DNA from: JAIEPT01 sp038217425
GTDB lineage: Bacteria > Planctomycetota > Planctomycetia > Gemmatales > Gemmataceae
Direction of reading: 5' to 3'
NCBI GenBank assembly: GCA_038217425.1
Contig: JBBQPM010000098.1
Location: 1-25,650, forward strand
DNA: 25,650 nt
The notes under the pieces were generated by a model, which did no database searches, was not told the origin of the DNA, and saw nothing but the letters and a program-made list of their open reading frames with translations. Numbering within the stretch: position 1 is the first letter of the stretch; every line of letters starts with the position of its first letter. Made by a program: the position numbers and the translations under genes. Of the stretch, positions 1 to 7,505 are shown in pieces.

Positions 1-21
1 CAAATACAGGAAGCATTTACT

Positions 22-125
22 CCCCTCTCCCTCCGGGAGAGGGGTTGGGGGTGAGGGGGAATAGCCGTGCTATTGAGTTGAGCCATTTCCCCCTCACCCC
101 CGCCCCTTTCCCGGAGGGAGAGGGG
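22..125. repeat. Nested GC-rich inverted repeat (dispersed hairpin element)
   Basis: Two arms of about 40 bases (22-61 and 87-125) are reverse complements of each other apart from one substitution and a small difference where TT faces C. Each arm also contains its own palindrome, CCCCTCTCCC facing GGGAGAGGGG. The arms are separated by a 25-base AT-richer spacer. The element lies just beyond the stop codon of the DUF1501 gene, so it could also stop transcription, but it has no T-tract. Similar CCCCTCTCC...GGTGAGGGG elements are scattered through many large bacterial genomes; calling this a dispersed repeat is inference from that pattern. Confidence 0.8.
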
Positions 126-156
126 AGAAGATAGCGCTGTAGTATTAGGCGGATAA

Positions 157-1509
157 TTATGCCAGCACGGCAGTTACCACCTTGCCTTTGCCATCGGTAA
201 GTCGAAAATCGCGGCCGCTATATCGGTAGGTGAGCCGTTCGTGATCGAGACCAAGCAGGTGCAAGATTGTGGCGTGCAGATCGTGGATGTGAACGCGATC
301 TTCCACGCCCTCGTGGCCGAAGTCGTCGGAGACCCCATGGCGAAGGCCCGCCTTCACTCCGGCGCCTGCGAGCCACACCGTAAAGGCGCGATTGTTATGA
401 TCTCGGCCATTACCAAACTGCGCGACTGGCGTTCGTCCGAACTCACCCGCCCAGATCACCAGGGTGTCGTCGAGGAGGCCACGCTGTTTCAAGTCTTTCA
501 GAAGTGCGGCTATAGGTTGGTCGACGGCCTGGGTACTTCGCACCATTTCCGTCTTGAGATCCATATGGTGGTCCCAGCCGCCGACGCCAATTTCGATGAA
601 ACGCACGCCCGCCTCCGCGAACTTCCGCGCGAACAGACATTGACGCCCAAAGGCGTCCGTAACGCCTTGTCCGATGCCATAGGCTCTCAGGGTGGCGGCG
701 GACTCGCGGTTCAGGTCCATAAGATCGGGCACGGCGGTCTGCATGCGAAACGCCATCTCGTAAGAGTCGATGAGGGCGTTGAGTTCCAAGTTAACCTCAT
801 CTCGGGCGGCACGCCGCGCATTCATGCGCCGCAGCAGATCGAGCTGCAGTCGCTGGTCTTCGGGATTCAGATGAGTGGTCGCAAGGTTGGGCACGGGTTC
901 GCCGCCGCCGTCTCTCCCTCCCGGCCGGACGAAGGTCGCCTGATGCGACGCTGGCAGGAACGCGGTGCCGTGATTGTTCGCGCCGAACTGGCGCAACGGA
1001 TTCATGGCGATAAAGCCTGGCAACTCGCTCGTCTCTGCCCCTAGTCCGTAAATGGCCCACGAGCCGAGGGATGGTCTTGCTTGCAAGGGGTTTCCGGTGT
1101 GAAACATTGGCACGGCGGTTTCATGAGCCTGCGCATCGGTTTGCATCGCCGATAGGACGCACAGATCATCGGCACAAGTCGCCATGTGCGGCAAGAGCTC
1201 GCTCATCCATTGCCCGCTTTGCCCTTGCCGCCGGAACCGCCATGGGCTCGCCAGCAGCGTGCCGCTCCTCCCCTCGGCGATGGGTTTGCCGTCGTCGCGC
1301 TGAAGTCTTGGTTTGTAATCAAACGTGTCCAGGTGCGAAACGCCGCCTTGCATGAAAAGCAAGATGACGCGCCTAGCCTTGGGCGCGAAATGCGGCGCTC
1401 GACTCGCCGCTTCGGCAGCAAGGCCTCTGAACGCAAGATAGCCGAAGCCGCCGAGGCAGCTGCGCAGCATGTCGCGACGGGACAGGGAAATGAGGGAAGA
1501 GCGGTTCAT
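157..1509 (-). CDS. DUF1501 domain-containing exported protein
   Basis: This is a DUF1501 protein, a family in the alkaline phosphatase/sulfatase-like superfamily that is greatly expanded in Planctomycetes and of unproven enzymatic role. The N-terminus carries a twin-arginine-type signal (LSRRDMLRSCLGGFGYLAF). Family landmarks are VILLFMQGGVSHLDTFD, IGVGGWDHH, the highly conserved WAGEFGRTP and GRDHNN. An ATG at 1509 is chosen over the longer frame starting at 1581, because the longer one would overlap the upstream gene by about 60 bases while 1509 leaves a 10-base gap and puts the signal peptide at the N-terminus. The product is then 450 residues, normal for the family. No convincing Shine-Dalgarno precedes it, which fits translational coupling. 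It is the last gene of the sigma/FecR/PSCyt/DUF1501 operon, and PSCyt and DUF1501 proteins usually occur as adjacent pairs. Confidence 0.93.
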   Translation of the reverse strand: MNRSSLISLSRRDMLRSCLGGFGYLAFRGLAAEAASRAPHFAPKARRVILLFMQGGVSHLDTFDYKPRLQRDDGKPIAEGRSGTLLASPWRFRRQGQSGQWMSELLPHMATCADDLCVLSAMQTDAQAHETAVPMFHTGNPLQARPSLGSWAIYGLGAETSELPGFIAMNPLRQFGANNHGTAFLPASHQATFVRPGGRDGGGEPVPNLATTHLNPEDQRLQLDLLRRMNARRAARDEVNLELNALIDSYEMAFRMQTAVPDLMDLNRESAATLRAYGIGQGVTDAFGRQCLFARKFAEAGVRFIEIGVGGWDHHMDLKTEMVRSTQAVDQPIAALLKDLKQRGLLDDTLVIWAGEFGRTPVAQFGNGRDHNNRAFTVWLAGAGVKAGLRHGVSDDFGHEGVEDRVHIHDLHATILHLLGLDHERLTYRYSGRDFRLTDGKGKVVTAVLA

Positions 1510-1519
1510 GGCGGCAGTC

Positions 1520-3967
1520 TCAATAAAGGAAGCGAAATTCGGCGGAGGCGAACAGCGTTTGACAGAAGGCTGCAACTGCAACGGACCGGTCGCTAGTTTT
1601 AATCATGCCATTCAAAAACACTTCCGCTTCACGCTGCTCCTCCTCGTCGGGAGGACGATTAATAATCAGGGCGTATGCAGCGCGAATCAACGCAGCATTA
1701 TTTGGGGCAATCGCAAGTAGTCGTTTGGCGGCGGCCTTCGACTTTTCCACAATGAACGGACTATTCATTAAGTAGAGCGCCTGGGTGGGAACCGTCGTCT
1801 CCCCGCGTTTCCCCGTGACGAGTTCGGGAACCGGAAAATCGAACGTGCTCCACTCCTGGGGAACGTAGTCGCGAAGCAACGGCTGATAGATCGTTCTGTG
1901 GTTTGCGGTCGGCGCAAACCAAGCCTTGTGATCCATCGACTTCACCCGGCTGTCGGAAGGGGCGCCCAGAAATTGCGGCCCGGGGCGATCATAGACTAGT
2001 TCGCCGCTGATCGCGCGAATCGCATCGAATAAGGCATCCGAATCGAGTCGCCGACGATTCATGCGCCACTGCAGTCGATTAGCCGGATCGATCTCATACG
2101 ACTTCGCGTCATGCGCGGTGCTCAGCTGATAGACTCGGCTGTTCATGATCTCGGCGATCAGTTTTTTCACCGACCAGCCGTGGTCGATAAATCTAGTAGC
2201 GAGGTGATCCAGAAGTGCGGGATTGTTAGGGGCTTGCCCTGTCATGCCAAAATCGTCCGGCGTTTCGACCAGTCCGACTCCGAAAAGATGCTGCCAAATC
2301 CGGTTCACCATGACTCGGGCTGTCAACGGGTTGCTCGGACTCGCGATCCACTCTGCAAGTTCCAGGCGTCCGCTTTGGCGCCAGTTGACCGGCTTTGTTG
2401 CGGCGGAGGTCAAAACGCTCAGGAAGCCGCGCGGCACGACGTCGCCGAGCTGAGAATCATCGCCGCGAATGTGAACCGCGCAATCAATCGGTTTCGTCTC
2501 GCGCATCCCCATAAACGAATGGGGCAGGGCCGCGACATACCGCTCTTTCACTTTCGCGAGCTTGACGTTATGTGCATCCAGATCGCGCTTGAATTTTTGC
2601 ACCGACGGCGCCTCGTCGAGCTTCTTATAGGCCGCGGTCTGATTACTTTGCGGTAGGCCCATTTCGCGCAAGATTCGATACTTCTCATTGCGCAGGGCGA
2701 GACTCTTCTTGGTCCCTTCGGCCCACAATTTGAGGAGGGCGCGTTGGTCTTCATCGGTGAAGTCGGACGGTCCTCCGGCCAACGGAATCATGCCCGTGGC
2801 GAACGGGTCGGCGAGTCGGTCGCGGCGCAATGCCATCATGGGCTCGCTGCTTAAGAAAATGCCAGCCAAGGCGTAATAGTCGATGGTTGGAATCGGATCG
2901 AACTTATGATCGTGGCATTTGGCGCAGGCGACGGTCAGGCCGAGAAATGCACGGCTGGCGGCGTCGATCTGCTCATCGGCGATCGCCATTCGGAAGCGTT
3001 TTTGGTCGCGCTCCGCAAGGTTCTTGATGCCGACGACGAGGAAACCCGTGCCGATGCGCTGTTCGTTGCGCTGCAAATCGTTGTTGGCGGGTAGAAGATC
3101 GCCGGCCAGTTGCTCGCGAATGAATTGGTCGTAGGGCGTATCCTTATTGAAAGAATCGATGACCCAGTTCCGATAGCGAAATGCGAGCGGGAACGGAATG
3201 TTGCTGTTGCTCCCCGTGGACTCCGCATAGCGCGCCACATCCAGCCAGTGGCGTGCCCAGCGCTCGCCGAAGCGCGGGCTCGCCAGCAGTTCGTCGATTT
3301 GCGCTGGCACGCCTGTCTTTTCGGGCGTCACGGGCGGTAGGCCCGAGAGATCGAACGCGATGCGCCGACGCAGGTCCCCGGGCGCCGCATCCGCAACCGG
3401 GCGCAGGCCCTTTGCCTCCAGGGCGGCGAGAACGAAACGGTCGATGTCCGTGCGCGGCCAAGAGGCGTTCTTCACTGAAGGCACAGGCGGCTTCGAGATC
3501 GGTTGCAAGGACCAGTGTTTGCGTCTCTCTTCGAGGTTGATGGTGACGGACGCTCCGCCTTCCCGTGGGTCCGGCGCGCCAATAGTGATCCATTTTTCGA
3601 AATCGGCAACCACGTTCTCGGGCAGCTTCTCCTTCGGCGGCATTTGCAGGTCTTCATTGAGGTATCGAATCGCCGCCAGGACTAGACTTCGCTTCGTGTC
3701 GCCCGGCACTATGCCGGGGCCCGTGTCGCCGCCTTGCCGAATACCCTTGCGCGTGTCGAGCAGCAATCCGCCCTTGGCGTTCTTCGCCTCCGCCGCGTGG
3801 CACTGATAGCACTTGGCTACTAGGACGGGCCGGATGCGTTTCTCAAAAAACTCGATGCCTTCTTTACTCTCGGCATTCGATTGGGCTCGCAAGCTCGGCG
3901 ACGCCAGAGCCCCAATAGCAAATGCCGCGCAGAGAAGCGATTTGGCAAAATAAAACCGGTCAGGCAT
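1520..3967 (-). CDS. PSCyt1 / DUF1549 / DUF1553 (planctomycete cytochrome c) exported protein
   Basis: The 815-residue product has an N-terminal signal peptide (about residues 1-29, ending SLRAQS). A haem-binding CYQCH motif follows at residues 53-57 inside a PSCyt1-type domain, then a DUF1549 (PSCyt2) region beginning near WPRTDIDRFVLAALEAKGL and containing a second CxxCH (CAKCH). The C-terminal DUF1553 (PSD1) region is marked by NPLTARVMVNRIWQHLFG. This domain order is the standard planctomycete arrangement. The protein is probably periplasmic and binds c-type haem; the substrate is unknown, although complex carbohydrates have been suggested for the family. The start codon overlaps the stop of the upstream FecR gene by one base (TAATG), showing translational coupling. 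Motifs and length look intact. Confidence 0.95.
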   Translation of the reverse strand: MPDRFYFAKSLLCAAFAIGALASPSLRAQSNAESKEGIEFFEKRIRPVLVAKCYQCHAAEAKNAKGGLLLDTRKGIRQGGDTGPGIVPGDTKRSLVLAAIRYLNEDLQMPPKEKLPENVVADFEKWITIGAPDPREGGASVTINLEERRKHWSLQPISKPPVPSVKNASWPRTDIDRFVLAALEAKGLRPVADAAPGDLRRRIAFDLSGLPPVTPEKTGVPAQIDELLASPRFGERWARHWLDVARYAESTGSNSNIPFPLAFRYRNWVIDSFNKDTPYDQFIREQLAGDLLPANNDLQRNEQRIGTGFLVVGIKNLAERDQKRFRMAIADEQIDAASRAFLGLTVACAKCHDHKFDPIPTIDYYALAGIFLSSEPMMALRRDRLADPFATGMIPLAGGPSDFTDEDQRALLKLWAEGTKKSLALRNEKYRILREMGLPQSNQTAAYKKLDEAPSVQKFKRDLDAHNVKLAKVKERYVAALPHSFMGMRETKPIDCAVHIRGDDSQLGDVVPRGFLSVLTSAATKPVNWRQSGRLELAEWIASPSNPLTARVMVNRIWQHLFGVGLVETPDDFGMTGQAPNNPALLDHLATRFIDHGWSVKKLIAEIMNSRVYQLSTAHDAKSYEIDPANRLQWRMNRRRLDSDALFDAIRAISGELVYDRPGPQFLGAPSDSRVKSMDHKAWFAPTANHRTIYQPLLRDYVPQEWSTFDFPVPELVTGKRGETTVPTQALYLMNSPFIVEKSKAAAKRLLAIAPNNAALIRAAYALIINRPPDEEEQREAEVFLNGMIKTSDRSVAVAAFCQTLFASAEFRFLY

Positions 3968-5658
3968 TAGTGGACCTCCGCGAGTTGCTTCAAAGGCGCA
4001 ACAGAACGCCAGGTCGGGCCAATACGAAGTTCGCCGACCGTGGAGTGTGTCGAAAGTTGTCCTGCCACCACCACGATATCGAGGCGCCCGTTGCTCCGAA
4101 TTCCCCGCGTGGCGACTTGCCAGGTCGCTGGCTCCGCATAGTCAACCGGGTCCGTCTCGCCGTAAACGCTGAAAAAAATTTCGTCGTCGCCGTGACGCCG
4201 TGTAATCATCTTGCCGATCCAGAATGTGCTCTGATTCCTCGCGATTTGAAGAGGGCTCGTAAAGTTGGGCCCGTTTCCCATGCGAATGGCTGGCCGCCGA
4301 GTTCTTGTAGGTCCAAAGCTGATCATGTTCTCCTTCAATCCCGCAGCGTCGCGAAGTACAAGCCGAACGCCGCCGAATTGCCGTTCGTCGACGGCGCCTG
4401 CGATTTTGGGTTCGTGAGCGATGAGACTGAAATAGAAGACGCCATCCTCATCGAGCGCCAACGGGCGCTTCAGCATGCGGGCGATGGAGGTGGTGCCGAT
4501 CGGTACTTTCAACATTCCGGACGGCCTTCCATCGGGAACTGGCCATGGAAACTTACCCGCGTCTTGAACAATGTCCAGGTGCGTCACCGGATCTTCCATT
4601 TCACGGTACGCCTCGTGCTTCGCAGCCGCGTGCCACGCTCCACTCCAGCCGTGTCCGCCGTGCGCTTCGGAGAAGGGAAGATGACCGGCCGGATAGGAAA
4701 ACCCTTCGTGGACATGCAACAGGTCGGCCCGGGCGGTAGGGCTGGCTGTGCGGATAAGGGATTTGAAGTTCTCCGCACGAAATTCGATTTCCCGAGGTTT
4801 ACCGGCTGCGGCATCGTCGAACCGGACCGCCTGGCCGCCTTTCAGCACCTCACCCCGATGACTTTGCATCTTTACCGGACTGAAGGAGACTTCGCCTTCG
4901 ATCACGTGGAGTTCGGTCGCCCCGGAGGGTTCTACCTTCGCCGCAAACTCAGTTCCAAGATCGACGATGACGCTTGCCGGGGTCAGCAGCCGAAATCCCA
5001 CAGCTTCTTCCGACGCACGCACGGAGACTTCGCCACGGACAAGCACGACCTGGGCCGCCGATTGGAGGTCGATCTGCGTGTCGCCGCGAAGAATCAACTC
5101 CGCACCGCCGTCGAAACGCAATACGGCAAGCCCGTGCCGCAAATGCAACGGCCCCGTCGTCAGCCGCCTCCCCTCTTGCGGCGGATTCGAAGTTTGCCAG
5201 TCACATTGGTCCGCAAGCAGGAGCGTCGCTACCTCCTGGTTCACCACCTCCAGATTCGGCAACTTCCGCAGGTCTTGCACCGCCGGCTCGGTGTGCCATG
5301 CCGGCCAAAAATAGACGCCGATTGCAAGGAGTAAGACGCTCGCGGCCGCTGTGGCCCATCGGCCGATTCGCCAACGTTTCTTCGATGCGTTTGGTAGCGC
5401 ACCTTGGATTCGGGCAACGAACGTCGAATCAAGGTTTGCGGCAAGTCGGGCGGCAACCGCGCCGGCGAAATCGTCCTCGGAGAGTTCGGAGTTTTGCCGC
5501 AACAACTCGTCCACCGCAAACAATCCGCTCGCTTCACGAAGCAGAGCGGGGTCTTGCCGCATCGCCTCGGCCAACAAGTTGCCGTCCCCTGGTTCGGGCT
5601 CGCCATCCAACAGACGTCCCAGCGCGGCCTCGTACTGTTCATGGCGCGGGTGCTTCAC
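3967..5658 (-). CDS. FecR-domain membrane protein with C-terminal LamG-like region (putative anti-sigma factor)
   Basis: The 563-residue product begins with a cytoplasmic N-terminal region (about residues 1-95, starting VKHPRHEQYEAALGRLL). One transmembrane helix follows (about 98-119, WATAAASVLLLAIGVYFWPA), then a periplasmic FecR domain (about 165-260, with RFDGGAELILRGDTQIDL, VRGEVSVRA and VIDLGTEFAAKV-like strands). The remaining 300 residues resemble the concanavalin/LamG-like tail common in planctomycete FecR proteins. FecR proteins transmit envelope signals to an ECF sigma factor, and that partner is encoded immediately upstream. The start is GTG, overlapping the sigma stop codon as GTGA. 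The end overlaps the next gene as TAATG. What the periplasmic tail senses is unknown; carbohydrate binding is only a guess from the fold. Confidence 0.9.
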   Translation of the reverse strand: MKHPRHEQYEAALGRLLDGEPEPGDGNLLAEAMRQDPALLREASGLFAVDELLRQNSELSEDDFAGAVAARLAANLDSTFVARIQGALPNASKKRWRIGRWATAAASVLLLAIGVYFWPAWHTEPAVQDLRKLPNLEVVNQEVATLLLADQCDWQTSNPPQEGRRLTTGPLHLRHGLAVLRFDGGAELILRGDTQIDLQSAAQVVLVRGEVSVRASEEAVGFRLLTPASVIVDLGTEFAAKVEPSGATELHVIEGEVSFSPVKMQSHRGEVLKGGQAVRFDDAAAGKPREIEFRAENFKSLIRTASPTARADLLHVHEGFSYPAGHLPFSEAHGGHGWSGAWHAAAKHEAYREMEDPVTHLDIVQDAGKFPWPVPDGRPSGMLKVPIGTTSIARMLKRPLALDEDGVFYFSLIAHEPKIAGAVDERQFGGVRLVLRDAAGLKENMISFGPTRTRRPAIRMGNGPNFTSPLQIARNQSTFWIGKMITRRHGDDEIFFSVYGETDPVDYAEPATWQVATRGIRSNGRLDIVVVAGQLSTHSTVGELRIGPTWRSVAPLKQLAEVH

Positions 5659-6206
5659 GATTCACCTTCCGTCGCCAGCAACCCGAGCCTGAATTCCATG
5701 CACTTGAGGAGCGTACGCCGCAGACGGAACAATTGCTGCCGAATATCGTTGGCGGAACGTTCATAGCGGCTGGCGATCACGCCTGGGCTCAATTCTTCAA
5801 AATAGCGAAGGTGAACGAGTTGCTGCCCCGGTTCTGGCAACTGCTCCAGACAGGATTTTAACGCCGCCAGCCGTTCGCCATCCGCCGTTTCGGCCAAGGG
5901 ATGCATCTGCTCGGGAGCCGCGGCGGCGAGCAATTCGGTCACGTGCTCGGAGAGGATGACGCGGCGTCTGTTTTCCTTGCGAAGCCAATTGGCCACCAGC
6001 CGCCGAGCGATGCCGCGCACCCAGGCGCCAAAGTCCTCGTCGCCACGGAAGACATCAAGGCGCTCGTACGCAATCAGAAGAGCGTCCTGGGCAATATCAT
6101 CAACCGCTTCGGGGCGAACGCCGAGCACCCGCACAAACGCGCGCAAACGCGATTGTTCGCGCCGCACCTGCTCAATGAACCAATCTATATCCCGGCCAGT
6201 GCTCAT
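5655..6206 (-). CDS. ECF RNA polymerase sigma factor (Rhodopirellula/Verrucomicrobium type)
   Basis: This is a sigma-70 family extracytoplasmic-function factor of 183 residues. Region 2 is seen in AVDDIAQDALLIAYERLDVFRGDEDFGAWVRGIARRLVANWLR. Region 4 is seen in LEQLPEPGQQLVHLRYFEELSPGVIASRYERSANDIRQQLFRLRRTL, which contains the helix-turn-helix. The frame allows a GTG at 6209 followed directly by an ATG at 6206; ATG is preferred because a GGCGGGA element then sits at a better distance upstream. It is the first gene of the operon and overlaps the FecR gene by four bases. By family precedent it would direct RNA polymerase to its own operon and be restrained by the FecR protein. No promoter could be assigned with confidence. 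Confidence 0.93.
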   Translation of the reverse strand: MSTGRDIDWFIEQVRREQSRLRAFVRVLGVRPEAVDDIAQDALLIAYERLDVFRGDEDFGAWVRGIARRLVANWLRKENRRRVILSEHVTELLAAAAPEQMHPLAETADGERLAALKSCLEQLPEPGQQLVHLRYFEELSPGVIASRYERSANDIRQQLFRLRRTLLKCMEFRLGLLATEGES

Positions 6207-6430
6207 CACAATCCCGCCATTATCTTTACATTGTCGCCACCCCGCCGACCGTTACGCAGACGAAACCAGAATGTTGTGAAGTTCTTCGCGAACTTTTCCG
6301 GCGGTTGCGAAAACGCCTGGACCCAGGCAGCGAGCGATCGTCATGCCGCAGTTGGCGCGTGAAGGCGCCAACGCCTGCCATGCCAGGGAGAACGCAAAGG
6401 AACGAGAATCGATCGAATGAGGAACTCTAT

Positions 6431-6865
6431 TTACACGTCCCCGCGCATGGGCGCCTTTGGGTTGAATTCGACATCGCCATCGAAGCGATCGACGAGAATG
6501 GTCACCGTCGGATGCGTGAAAGCTTGGGTTACATTCGAACTGGGATCGGGACGCAAAAGCTCCCAGTTCACCACAAGTCTATTTCCCTTGATCTCGACGG
6601 ACTTCGCAATGATTCCGTAGCCGCCAGTCGGTTGCGGGCCGCCAGAGACGACGATAACCATCTGCTTGGTCCAGTCGATGCCCGGCAGCTTAAACGCCGC
6701 GGCAATGTCAGCGGTCACTTTCTCATTGGCGGTGCGAATGACTGCAGGACCCGCAGGCCCCGGACGATACGCAGTACGGGCAAGGATCTTCGGCTGGGCA
6801 TTCTGCGCCGCAACCACACCGGCAAGAGTAAGCCAGCAGAGCGTCGCCATCAGTTGAATCTTCAT
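6431..6865 (-). CDS. Small secreted PrcB-family (PrcB_C-like) protein
   Basis: The 144-residue product has a signal peptide (MKIQLMATLCWLTLAGVVAAQ). The rest resembles the PrcB C-terminal domain: a TGGYGIIAKSVEIKGNRLVVNWELLRP segment followed by THPTVTILVDRFDGDVEF. In Treponema denticola PrcB is an accessory lipoprotein of the dentilisin protease complex; here only the domain resemblance is visible and no protease gene is adjacent. A GGAGA ribosome-binding site lies 9 bases before the ATG. The gene lies on the same strand upstream of the sigma operon, separated by about 224 bases. That gap holds a weak 8-bp hairpin (6351-6358 with 6365-6372) without a T-tract. Confidence 0.72.
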   Translation of the reverse strand: MKIQLMATLCWLTLAGVVAAQNAQPKILARTAYRPGPAGPAVIRTANEKVTADIAAAFKLPGIDWTKQMVIVVSGGPQPTGGYGIIAKSVEIKGNRLVVNWELLRPDPSSNVTQAFTHPTVTILVDRFDGDVEFNPKAPMRGDV

Positions 6866-6986
6866 GACCGCGTCTCCAGTTAGGGCACATCGCGTCCTTT
6901 ACCGGCTGATGGGAAGCACGCTCCCATCGTAATCAACGCCGCGCGTGCAACTTCCTCCTAGCTTAACGGCCTGGGTCGCCCGGGCC

Positions 6987-7000
6987 CAGGGCAATTGCAT
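6987..7000. repeat. 14-bp motif CAGGGCAATTGCAT, left copy
   Basis: The 14-base string CAGGGCAATTGCAT occurs here and again, in the same orientation, at 10170-10183, about 22 bases beyond the end of the ISAs1 transposase remnant. It may be the outer end of an insertion sequence. On its own a 14-base match in a window this size is not statistically unusual; its weight comes only from both copies lying at mobile-element remnants. Confidence 0.35.
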
Positions 7001-7170
7001 TCAGCCGAGTGATGCATCTCGACGTTTCGCCGGGCGTGGACGGACCTCTTCGCCTTCTTGGCGTCGGCGGGTCGGTTCGAGGTTCCAAGGGGAATGGTGC
7101 AAACGACGCTCCGGGGACGTGTGGGACAATTTGGGCGAGTTATCGTTCACCGGGCAAATCGATCTCCTGC

Positions 7171-7407
7171 TTCGGCCAGCGTCCTTCCGCCTGCAAGCGC
7201 ATGGCTGATGAACGCATGCCGCCCGCGGCGAATGGTCAGCGTGCGGAGCCGCGCCAATCCCAGAACCTTGCACGCCGACGGGAAGCGGTGCCGGATGCCA
7301 TGGCGCTGGAGCGATTCGCCCTGTCGATGTGACTGCACCGAGCAGACGAACACGTCCGCCGCCTTGGCACCCTGCCTTTGGCGTTCGGCTTTCCACGCCC
7401 GAAGATC
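7171..7407 (-). pseudogene. Tyrosine recombinase/integrase remnant
   Basis: About 79 codons (minus strand, from DLRAWKAERQRQGA through TLTIRRGRHAFISHALAGGRTLAE) match the catalytic region of a planctomycete-type site-specific tyrosine recombinase. The segment covers the box around the HxxR motif, but the expected first His of that motif is replaced by Arg (IRRGRH where the family typically has IHHGRH). The family continues after LAE with a conserved AAGH segment and the catalytic Tyr; here the similarity stops and the frame ends shortly after. The N-terminal DNA-binding part and the upstream catalytic Arg are also missing. The gene is therefore a non-functional relic. It lies at the left edge of the accessory island. 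Confidence 0.75.
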
Positions 7408-7440
7408 CCGGACGCAGAGTCTGGGTCCTCTTGCATTCGC

Positions 7441-7446
7441 AGGAGG
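7441..7446 (+). promoter_or_regulatory. Strong Shine-Dalgarno AGGAGG before a short ORF
   Basis: A perfect AGGAGG lies 11 bases before the ATG at 7458 (and 2 bases before another at 7449). Both open the same short frame, which ends by overlapping the start of the GYF/ankyrin gene. It is the best ribosome-binding site near that gene, whose own ATG has no good one. Confidence 0.45.
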
Positions 7447-7448
7447 TG

Positions 7449-7505
7449 ATGGCCAGAATGGAGGAGTTCGCGGACGCAGAAGAAATGGCGGCAGTTTTGG
7501 AATGA
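7449..7505 (+). CDS. Short ORF overlapping the GYF/ankyrin gene start (possible leader peptide or gene remnant)
   Basis: A frame encoding MARMEEFADAEEMAAVLE, or its last 15 residues from the ATG at 7458, stops at TGA 7503-7505. The overlap with the next gene's ATG at 7502 is a classic ATGA coupling junction. The same frame stays open upstream and reads like a real protein C-terminus (GRRVWVLLHSQEVMARMEEF), so it may be the tail of a lost gene rather than a dedicated leader. No family is recognised. Confidence 0.35.
   Translation: MARMEEFADAEEMAAVLE

Noticed and set aside
3922..5334. 470-codon open frame on the plus strand
   Set aside because: It is antisense to the FecR gene, which is fixed by overlaps on both sides.
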